Source of the DNA: an uncultured Enorma sp.
GTDB taxonomy: Bacteria > Actinomycetota > Coriobacteriia > Coriobacteriales > Coriobacteriaceae
Reading direction: 5' to 3'
Assembly (NCBI GenBank): GCA_905210055.1
Contig: CAJLVH010000043.1
Location: forward strand, 1-12,667
Length of the DNA stretch: 12,667 bases
Part shown: piece by piece, positions 1 through 5,054 of the stretch
Layout: each line of letters starts with the position of its first letter
How positions within the stretch are numbered: the first letter of the stretch is position 1
Program-made: the position numbers and the translations under genes
The notes under the pieces: model-generated
What the model was told of the DNA's origin: nothing
Database searches by the model: none
Seen by the model: the letters and a program-made list of their open reading frames with translations, nothing else

Positions 1-595
1 GTCCGATCCCTCCTGCCGTGCCCGCGCCCGCGCGGCCGCCGGCTCCGACGCGCGCATGAGCGGATGCGCCATGCCCGTGGTCATCGTGTGCGGCTCGGGC
101 AACCAGGGCATCACCGCCTGCCTGCCCGTTTTGGAATATGCCACAGAGCTCGGCGTGGACGGCGACCGGCTTCTTCGTGCGCTCGCCCTCTCCGACCTCG
201 TATCCATCCATGTGAAGAGCTACATCGGCGCGCTCTCAGCGTTCTGCGGCGCGGTCTGCGCAGCATGCGGCGCGGGCGCGGCGGTGTGCTGGATGAGCGG
301 CGGAACGCCTGCACAGGTGGGCGCCACGATCGTGAACACCCTCGGCAACGTGGGGGGCATCGTATGCGACGGCGCGAAGTCGAGCTGCGCCGCCAAGATC
401 TCCGCCGCGGTGGATGCAGCGATCTTAGGGCGCGACATGGCCATGGCCGGCAGAAGCTTCCATGCCGGCGAGGGCCTCGTGCAGGATACCATCGAGGAGA
501 CCATCGCGAGCATGGGCTATGTGGGCCGCGTGGGCATGAAACCCACCGACGTGGAGATTTTGAACATCATGATCGGCAAGACCGACGTCATGTGA
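1..595 (+). CDS. cyuA: L-cysteine desulfidase (CyuA/YhaM, UPF0597 family), C-terminal part
   Basis: This is the 3' part of a gene that begins left of the window; the frame is open from base 2 to the TGA at 593-595 (197 residues, against roughly 430 for the family). Family members degrade L-cysteine to pyruvate, ammonia and sulfide in the cytoplasm with a [4Fe-4S] cluster. Visible hallmarks are a GSGNQGI motif and a CDGAKSSC motif. Counting from the internal ATG at 56, Cys64, Cys104 and Cys111 have the 40- and 7-residue spacing of the three cluster ligands described for archaeal CyuA, as I recall it. The catalytic-base cysteine of the N-terminal half is outside the window. The ATG at 56 is internal, because the residues before it (AAAGSDARMSGC) are also family-like. 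The gene is followed by a strong inverted repeat and then by tRNA genes on the other strand, so it ends its transcription unit here. I am confident of the family; the symbol follows family naming. Confidence 0.85.
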   Translation, partial: SDPSCRARARAAAGSDARMSGCAMPVVIVCGSGNQGITACLPVLEYATELGVDGDRLLRALALSDLVSIHVKSYIGALSAFCGAVCAACGAGAAVCWMSGGTPAQVGATIVNTLGNVGGIVCDGAKSSCAAKISAAVDAAILGRDMAMAGRSFHAGEGLVQDTIEETIASMGYVGRVGMKPTDVEILNIMIGKTDVM

Positions 596-655
596 GGCCT
601 GCGATCCAACAGGTTGATGCGAAACATGTTTCCTCCAACCCATATCGAAGCGCCT

Positions 656-719
656 AACGCGTTGGGGACGGGGCCGGACGAATTGCATTCAGCACGTTCA
701 GCCCCGTCCCCAACGCGTT
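656..719. repeat. Perfect 19-bp inverted repeat (GGGGACGGGG type) downstream of the cysteine desulfidase gene
   Basis: Bases 656-674 and 701-719 are exact reverse complements (19 bp), separated by a 26-base loop. The arm reads AACGCGTTGGGGACGGGGC. No T-run follows on either strand, so it is not a canonical Rho-independent terminator, although the RNA hairpin would be very stable and could protect or end the upstream mRNA. The core GGGGACGGGG resembles motifs I associate with REP-like dispersed palindromes mobilised by Y1-type (RAYT) transposases; that link is inference only. Confidence 0.75.
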
Positions 720-723
720 GAGT

Positions 724-763
724 AAAACAAAAAGCCGGTAGCGGATTCGCTCCGCCACCGGCT
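724..763 (-). terminator. Rho-independent terminator after tRNA-Cys
   Basis: On the minus strand the arms 763-751 and 745-733 form a 13-bp stem with one A-C mismatch and a 5-base loop. It is followed by a T-rich tract (TTTTTGTTTT, complement of 724-733). It lies 10 bases past the CCA end of tRNA-Cys, which is the expected position for a tRNA terminator. The plus strand has only a short TTTT after the stem, so it may act weakly in the other direction. Confidence 0.85.
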
Positions 764-772
764 GGTTTTACA

Positions 773-846
773 TGGAGGCGACGCCCAGATTCGAACTGGG
801 GGTAAAGGCTTTGCAGGCCTCTGCCTTACCACTTGGCCACGTCGCC
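773..846 (-). tRNA. tRNA-Cys (anticodon GCA)
   Basis: The reverse complement folds into a full cloverleaf of 74 nucleotides including an encoded CCA (complement of 773-775). The acceptor stem is GGCGACG paired with CGTCGCC, the discriminator base is U, the anticodon loop reads CUGCAAA with anticodon GCA, and the T-arm carries GTTCGAATC. U at the discriminator position is the expected cysteine identity element. It lies downstream of tRNA-Gly, with a terminator between the two genes. Its own promoter is therefore either read-through from tRNA-Gly or a weak one in 847-889 that I do not see. Confidence 0.96.
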
Positions 847-850
847 GATG

Positions 851-877
851 AAAAAGGCCGAATGTAAACATCCGGCC
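851..877 (-). terminator. Rho-independent terminator between tRNA-Gly and tRNA-Cys
   Basis: On the minus strand GGCCGGATG, a TTTA loop and CATTCGGCC form a 9-bp stem (one G-U pair), followed directly by TTTTT (complement of 851-855). It lies 13 bases after the CCA end of tRNA-Gly. It should end most tRNA-Gly transcripts and make expression of the downstream tRNA-Cys dependent on read-through. Confidence 0.8.
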
Positions 878-889
878 CGTCTCATGCAA

Positions 890-965
890 TGGAGCGGACA
901 ACGGGGCTCGAACCCGCGACCCCAACCTTGGCAAGGTTGTGCTCTACCAACTGAGCCATGTCCGC
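890..965 (-). tRNA. tRNA-Gly (anticodon GCC)
   Basis: The reverse complement is a 76-nucleotide tRNA with encoded CCA (complement of 890-892). The acceptor stem is GCGGACA paired with TGTCCGC, the discriminator is U, the D-arm contains GCTCAGTTGGTAGAGC, the anticodon loop is TTGCCAA with anticodon GCC, and the T-arm contains GGTTCGAGCC. It is the first gene after the promoter at 978-1006. Confidence 0.97.
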
Positions 966-977
966 TTGCGAGGAAAT

Positions 978-1006
978 ACTATACGCAACTTTCCCCCGCC
1001 TTGCAA
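978..1006 (-). promoter_or_regulatory. Sigma-70-type promoter for tRNA-Gly
   Basis: Reading the minus strand, -35 TTGCAA (1001-1006), a 17-bp spacer and -10 TATAGT (978-983) precede the tRNA-Gly 5' end at 965. The predicted start of transcription is near 971, giving a very short 5' leader that RNase P would remove. The near-consensus boxes and ideal spacing make this a confident call. Confidence 0.82.
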
Positions 1007-1187
1007 GCCTGAATTTTCACTTTTTTTGAACTCGCTCATTTTCGCTGGAAAACGGGATATCTTCCGTCATGAACCCTTTGCGACGCATCACATGGGAACA
1101 CAGGCGCGGTACGGGTACAATGAGCTGCAGCACACCGTACGCACCACGTACCGGTATCTCATGCCAGCATCTCATGCGGGAGACCAC

Positions 1188-2111
1188 ATGTTCGTTATCT
1201 CTCTGTTCACCGTCACGCTCTTCCTCATCGCGCGCGGCATCCTCACCCTCGTCCAACGATATCTCGATGCGCGCGGCGCGGGCAGGTCGTTCAAGCGCAT
1301 GCTGAAACAAGGGCGCATCGACGCCGGCATCTACGCAGACGCCATCTGGACGGAGGCCTCCTCCTTCGGCCGCACGAAACTCCGACCGAAGATTTCCCGC
1401 ACGCAGCAGCGCGTTATCCGTGATGCACGCCGCGCCCTCCGCGAAGACTTCCTGAACGACTACGCTCCGGGCTTCTATCAGTACATCATCATCTTCCTCA
1501 TCGCGTCCGTGCTGGGGCTCATCCTCGAAACCGTCTACATGTACACCATGTACGGCGTACTCGAAAGCCGCGTCGGCCTCGTATGGGGACCGTTCTCCCC
1601 GCTCTACGGATTCGGCGCCGTGCTTCTCACCGCTGTGCTCTGGCCCATCCGCAACGAGCCCATCTGGAAGATCTTCGTCATCTCCGCCGCAGTAGGCGGC
1701 ACGCTCGAGCAGCTCGCCGGCTGGGGCATGGAGACGATCATGCATGCATGGTCCTGGTCGTACCTGCATTTCCCCGATCACATCACGCAGTGGGTTGCGT
1801 GGCGCTTCCTCATCATGTGGGGCGCGCTCGGACTTGCATGGTGCAAGCTCATCATGCCCGAGATGCTCTTCCGCATAGGCGAGCCCACCACGCGGCGCCA
1901 GGGAATCGTGGTGGGGCTCCTCACCGCGTTCATCGTGCTGGACATCGCCATCACGGTGCTATGCTTCTACCGCGCAGGCAAGCGACAAGAGGGCGTGCCG
2001 CCGAGAAACCCCATCGAGCACTACATCGACGACCACTTCGGCGACGAGTTCATCAGCGACACCTTCGAGAACCTCAATCTCGACCGCGACAAGCTCCCCC
2101 GCACGGAATGA
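1188..2111 (+). CDS. CmpB-like multi-pass membrane protein (putative ABC transporter type IV family)
   Basis: This is a 307-residue membrane protein of unknown physiological role, most like the ABC_trans_CmpB family (PF06541). The family core is visible: a membrane segment around residues 98-118 with a conserved Glu in GLILETVY, then GPFSPLYGFGAV (134-145), matching the family's GPxxPxYGFGA signature. About six hydrophobic segments are seen (near 1-22, 98-118, 139-155, 160-178, 205-223, 240-260). A basic cytoplasmic-looking stretch lies at about 24-90 and a hydrophilic tail after 262. I place the start at the ATG at 1188 because a GGGAG ribosome-binding site lies 5 bases upstream; earlier in-frame ATGs (1092, 1161) lack one, and the frame upstream runs into the tRNA-Gly gene. 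It is transcribed divergently from tRNA-Gly and lies 124 bp before luxS. No substrate can be deduced. Confidence 0.8.
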   Translation: MFVISLFTVTLFLIARGILTLVQRYLDARGAGRSFKRMLKQGRIDAGIYADAIWTEASSFGRTKLRPKISRTQQRVIRDARRALREDFLNDYAPGFYQYIIIFLIASVLGLILETVYMYTMYGVLESRVGLVWGPFSPLYGFGAVLLTAVLWPIRNEPIWKIFVISAAVGGTLEQLAGWGMETIMHAWSWSYLHFPDHITQWVAWRFLIMWGALGLAWCKLIMPEMLFRIGEPTTRRQGIVVGLLTAFIVLDIAITVLCFYRAGKRQEGVPPRNPIEHYIDDHFGDEFISDTFENLNLDRDKLPRTE

Positions 2112-2113
2112 GT

Positions 2114-2166
2114 CAAAACGGGACGGGTTCAAAACGTTACGCTTTGCTACCTTTGAGGACGGGTTC
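2114..2166 (+). repeat. Short direct repeats in the luxS leader
   Basis: The 124-bp gap before luxS holds two copies of GGACGGGTTC (2121-2130 and 2157-2166), and CAAAACG occurs twice around the first copy (2114-2120, 2130-2136). The second copy runs into a small hairpin (TCTGC...GGCAGA, about 2164-2180). I see no terminator ending the upstream gene and no match to a riboswitch core I know. Function is unknown; tandem operator half-sites are possible. Confidence 0.4.
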
Positions 2167-2235
2167 TGCTTCGGAGGCAGACATCGAGCGGCAATACTCA
2201 TTTTTGAAGAATACTTCCAACGATAGGGGTACACC

Positions 2236-2721
2236 ATGGAAAAGATCGCAAGCTTCACCGTTGACCACCTCACACTCGAACCGGGCGTCTACGTCTCGCG
2301 CATCGACCGCGACCCGGTGACGGGCGGCGCGGTCACGACCTTCGACCTGCGCCTTACCGCGCCCAACCGCGAACCTGTCATGAACACCGCCGAGGTGCAC
2401 ACCATCGAGCACTTGGGCGCAACGTTTCTGCGCAACGACGCCGAATGGGCGAGCCGCGTGGTGTACTTCGGTCCCATGGGGTGCCGCACGGGCTTCTACC
2501 TTGTAGTGTTCGGCGAAGTTGACGCACGCGAGGTTGTGCCGCTCGTTACAAGGCTCTTTGAGTTCATCTGCGCGTTCGAAGGCGAGATTCCCGGCGCCGC
2601 TCCCGAGGAGTGCGGCAACTACCTCGACCAGAACCTGCCTGCCGCGCAATGGTGGGCGCGCCGCTACCTGGAGGACACGCTCCGCGGCATCGACGACGCG
2701 CACCTGGCCTACGGCGCGTAG
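2236..2721 (+). CDS. luxS: S-ribosylhomocysteine lyase LuxS (autoinducer-2 synthesis)
   Basis: LuxS cleaves S-ribosylhomocysteine, the product of the Pfs nucleosidase, to homocysteine and DPD, the AI-2 precursor, in the cytoplasm as a metal-dependent homodimer. The 161-residue length fits the family (about 155-160). The metal-binding HxxEH motif is at residues 55-59 (HTIEH), the third metal ligand is Cys126 in PEECGNY, and the catalytic cysteine is Cys83 in GCRTGFYL. The PVMNTAEVHTIEH block is also diagnostic. The start is supported by AGGGG 6 bases upstream of the ATG. Its neighbours (a membrane protein upstream, tRNA-Val downstream) are not methyl-cycle genes, so it appears to stand alone. 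No convincing terminator is seen in 2722-2809, only weak stems without T-runs. Confidence 0.98.
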   Translation: MEKIASFTVDHLTLEPGVYVSRIDRDPVTGGAVTTFDLRLTAPNREPVMNTAEVHTIEHLGATFLRNDAEWASRVVYFGPMGCRTGFYLVVFGEVDAREVVPLVTRLFEFICAFEGEIPGAAPEECGNYLDQNLPAAQWWARRYLEDTLRGIDDAHLAYGA

Positions 2722-2809
2722 GCTCTAGGCTTCAGCGCTCGCCATTTTGCGCTCTTAGCTATTCCCGCTCTCCACGAAGCACATAATTCGAGTTTTTCAA
2801 AACTCACGC

Positions 2810-2838
2810 TTTACAGGACGCTCCCGCTTCGGTATATT
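2810..2838 (+). promoter_or_regulatory. Sigma-70-type promoter for tRNA-Val
   Basis: TTTACA (2810-2815) and TATATT (2833-2838) are separated by a 17-bp spacer, and the tRNA begins 27 bases after the -10 box. A TATTAT box overlapping the -10 at 2835-2840 is an alternative. Both hexamers are close to consensus. Confidence 0.75.
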
Positions 2839-2865
2839 ATCCCTTGCGCTTACGAGCGCACCTAA

Positions 2866-2940
2866 GGGCGTTTAGCTCAGGGGGAGAGCGCTTCCCTGAC
2901 ACGGAAGAGGTCACAAGTTCAAATCTTGTAACGCCCACCA
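2866..2940 (+). tRNA. tRNA-Val (anticodon GAC)
   Basis: This is a 75-nucleotide cloverleaf with encoded CCA. The acceptor stem is GGGCGTT paired with AACGCCC, the discriminator is A, the D-arm contains GCTCAGGGGGAGAGC, and the anticodon stem CTTCC/GGAAG holds loop CTGACAC with anticodon GAC. The T-arm contains AGTTCAAATC. It forms a single-gene unit with its own promoter and terminator. Confidence 0.97.
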
Positions 2941-2948
2941 TGAATTCG

Positions 2949-2981
2949 CAGGTCGGAGGCTATGAGCTTCCGACCTGTTTT
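2949..2981 (+). terminator. Rho-independent terminator after tRNA-Val
   Basis: Arms 2949-2960 (CAGGTCGGAGGC) and 2966-2977 (GCTTCCGACCTG) form a 12-bp stem with one G-U pair and a 5-base loop, followed by TTTT and TGC. It begins 8 bases after the CCA end. The lipoprotein gene at 3069 converges on it, but the minus strand lacks a T-run after the stem. Confidence 0.8.
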
Positions 2982-3068
2982 GCTATGAGCCCACCGGGTA
3001 GCCGCCAAACAGTCCACCGACCTCAGAATGGCAGTGTCGACCCGGCGCATGTAACGCGTAAACTATAT

Positions 3069-3950
3069 CTATGCAGCCAAGCCCTGTGCGACGGCTTCTG
3101 TCCACCCTTCAGTCGAAAGCGTCGCCGATTCCTCGGGCAATGTTACGCGCATCACTTCTGCACCCGATTCCTCGTCGATCACGATCACCTCGACGCCCCA
3201 CTTCTCTACCCCGTCTGTCGCTTGCAGCGTCGCGCATATGCCAGGCAGCGCCATGAATGCCTCACCGACGAGCACCGGTTTATCGAGGAGCTCTGGGGTG
3301 GCATGTAGCGTGACGCATGTTCGATCATCCGAGACCTCGACAGCCGTCACCTCCTCGGCCTCTCGCAGCGATGCTGCATACCGATCAAGAGAACTTTCAA
3401 GATCTTCCCGATACGCTTCGAGCTGCTCGGACGTAAAGACAACGACAACGTCTCCCTCATCCACACGCCCTGCGAGCGCGAACCCCGGTTGTTCGGCCAG
3501 ATCCTCCATCAGCTCGTCTGGAGTCATCGAGATGAACTGGAGCAGAGATGCAGACAGTCGAACCGTATGCACCCCTTCGAAGCCAGCATAGAAATCAACC
3601 GTTGGCTGCCATGCGTGCACATCCACGGGAAACGTGCTCTCGTCGTTCGGCGAGCCGATCCACGAGAGCACGATGTCATCGCCCTCAGCAGGAAGGTCTC
3701 CGTCGAACGCCGCCTCACCCTCTTCGCCCACCTCGAACGTTCCCCACGAGATCGAAAGATCGTCTGTGTGTTCAAGGATGCGAATCTGGGCGGTGTGGTC
3801 GTCCGCATCGACCGCGAGCACCTCGGCGCGCTCATAGCGGCTCACCGACCCGTTCTCTCCCCCTACCGCGCTCCCGTCACCGGAACACCCTGAAGCCAAG
3901 CAGACAAGAAGGACGAGCAGCAACGCGGCGAAGGGACTACGACGAGCCAT
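3069..3950 (-). CDS. Predicted lipoprotein of unknown function
   Basis: This is a 293-residue exported protein that I do not recognise. The N-terminus is a lipoprotein signal: MARR, a hydrophobic stretch (FAALLLVLLVCLAS), and Cys22 within LASGC as the likely lipidation site. The mature part is acidic and beta-rich in appearance. A first section (about 35-115) has alternating hydrophobic residues, a middle section (about 120-200) holds a charged helix-like stretch (EQLEAYREDLESSLDRYAASL), and a C-terminal section covers about 200-285. The start is firm: AGGAGG lies 6 bases before the ATG on the minus strand. It lies 66 bp downstream of the STAS-HATPase gene on the same strand and is probably cotranscribed with it. 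It could be a surface sensor or an output of that pathway, but nothing in the sequence shows this. No homology-based name is justified. Confidence 0.75.
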   Translation of the reverse strand: MARRSPFAALLLVLLVCLASGCSGDGSAVGGENGSVSRYERAEVLAVDADDHTAQIRILEHTDDLSISWGTFEVGEEGEAAFDGDLPAEGDDIVLSWIGSPNDESTFPVDVHAWQPTVDFYAGFEGVHTVRLSASLLQFISMTPDELMEDLAEQPGFALAGRVDEGDVVVVFTSEQLEAYREDLESSLDRYAASLREAEEVTAVEVSDDRTCVTLHATPELLDKPVLVGEAFMALPGICATLQATDGVEKWGVEVIVIDEESGAEVMRVTLPEESATLSTEGWTEAVAQGLAA

Positions 3951-4016
3951 AATCTTCCTCCTCCCAAAACATCGTGGGCACCGTCATGGGCTCGCCATAC
4001 GAACGCGAGCGGCACC

Positions 4017-4745
4017 TCACACGTCAAGCAGTTTCACCAGCCGCGTCATGGTACCGCGCACGTCGGTACGGCGGCGTACCTCGACGCTATCCACCAACAG
4101 GCGCATGAGACGGATGCCGCGACCTCGCTCCTCGGTCTCAGCGGGCGCCTCATCGGGTGCGAGCTCGAAGCCGCAACCGCAATCGAGCACTTCGATCACC
4201 ACGCGGTCACGGTACGCGCGCACGTTGAGTACGCAACCCGAAGCACAGGCATGGTCGTACGCGTTACCGAGCGCCTCGCTCGCGGCAAGCGCCGTGTCGT
4301 AGCGTGCCTCGCTCGTCATGGGCAAGCCGTCGAGAAGCTCCACGACGCGATGCCGATACGTGCCCAGATGTTCAACTCCTTCTTGTACCTGGATGCTCTT
4401 GCTCCAACGCGGCAGCTCCGCCGGGGCGAGCGCCGGGATGGGCGGGCGATCCGCCGCACTCACATGCAGAATGTCGATGAGCCGCGCGATCTGCAAAAAC
4501 CGCGCTACAGCAGGAGACGCGTTCACGAGAGAGAGCAGACCGTCGTTCATCATGAGACGACGCGCACGAGAAAGGAGGAACGCCAGGCCGGTCGAGTCGA
4601 TGAACCCCACATGCTCGCAGTTCACGATGATGCGCCGCGCTCCCGAGCCGATATACGAATCCAGCTCGTCACGCAGTGCGGGTACCGTCGCGATATCGAT
4701 ATCGCGCGGAGGCGCCAAGACCGCTATGTCGTTCCATTCACGCAT
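4017..4745 (-). CDS. STAS domain fused to anti-sigma-type serine kinase (HATPase), RsbV-RsbW-like
   Basis: This 242-residue protein joins the two halves of a partner-switching pair. Residues 1-105 form a STAS (anti-anti-sigma) domain with the phospho-acceptor motif FIDSTGL, Ser51 being the expected phosphorylation site. Residues 120-242 form a GHKL/HATPase_c domain of the RsbW/SpoIIAB kind: N-box SEALGNAYDHA (Glu157, Asn161, His165), G1 box DCGCGF (Asp188, Gly190, Gly192) and a glycine-rich G2 box GRGIRLM (208-214). All key ATP-binding residues appear intact. In classical systems the kinase phosphorylates the separate STAS protein and releases or binds a sigma factor; here this could occur within one chain. 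The upstream PP2C gene on the same strand would supply the matching phosphatase. The ATG at 4745 lacks a strong ribosome-binding site (GGGA sits 11 bases upstream), but the STAS fold begins immediately after it, so the start is probably right. Confidence 0.88.
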   Translation of the reverse strand: MREWNDIAVLAPPRDIDIATVPALRDELDSYIGSGARRIIVNCEHVGFIDSTGLAFLLSRARRLMMNDGLLSLVNASPAVARFLQIARLIDILHVSAADRPPIPALAPAELPRWSKSIQVQEGVEHLGTYRHRVVELLDGLPMTSEARYDTALAASEALGNAYDHACASGCVLNVRAYRDRVVIEVLDCGCGFELAPDEAPAETEERGRGIRLMRLLVDSVEVRRRTDVRGTMTRLVKLLDV

Positions 4746-4844
4746 ATGCTCATGGTTCCCGCAGGCCGCGCGTTCTAATCAACCCTGTCGGCGATAGGCT
4801 TCAACGAATCGCGAAGAGCCATTCACGCCGTGCGTCCCCATTTT

Positions 4845-4997
4845 TGGCCAAAAACGAAAGGTTGGTGACACTTCCTCCCGGGGAATGAGGGTGCGGATCT
4901 CTCGTAGCTGGGATAACCGCGCCCCCTGCCTGGGCGGTGGGCGATGCGCACCCCCGTTTCCCGGGAGGAAGTGTCACCAACCTTTCGTTTTTGGCCA
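4845..4997. repeat. 153-bp palindromic element with about 40-bp imperfect inverted repeats
   Basis: This fills half of the 309-bp gap between the phosphatase and STAS-HATPase genes. Left arm 4846-4885 and right arm 4958-4996 are reverse complements except for one extra G (CCCGGGGAA against CCCGGGAA). Weaker pairing continues inward (GGGTGCG near 4889-4895 with CGCACCC near 4947-4953). The arms begin GGCCAAAAACGAAAGG and contain GTGACACTTCCTCCCGGG. A 9-base direct repeat, TTTTTGGCC, occurs at 4841-4849 and 4988-4996, but it overlaps the arms, so reading it as a target-site duplication is ambiguous. No T-run follows the stem on either strand. It could be a MITE/REP-like mobile repeat or a large mRNA-processing hairpin. 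The rest of the gap (4746-4844, 4998-5054) shows nothing else I can support. Confidence 0.75.
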
Positions 4998-5054
4998 TTC
5001 TCCGCAGCAAACTCCTCAGAGAGGGTTTCATACGGTTGTCTTGGCCGACAAGAC

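Noticed and set aside
773..965. tRNA genes as integration (att) sites
   Set aside because: No integrase gene and no direct repeat of a tRNA 3' end is present in the window.
1116..1121. TACAAT as a -10 box for the CmpB-like gene
   Set aside because: No acceptable -35 hexamer lies 16-18 bp upstream.
939..1187. Extending the CmpB-like gene upstream to an ATG at 939
   Set aside because: That region overlaps the tRNA-Gly gene and its promoter, lacks a ribosome-binding site, and adds no family sequence.
2112..2235. SAH or SAM riboswitch upstream of luxS
   Set aside because: I could not find the conserved core motifs of these riboswitches in the leader.
2722..2809. Possible luxS terminator hairpins (AGCGC/GCGCT near 2733-2753 and GAGTTT/AAACTC near 2790-2806)
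   Set aside because: The stems are only 5-6 bp, and neither is followed by a T-run.
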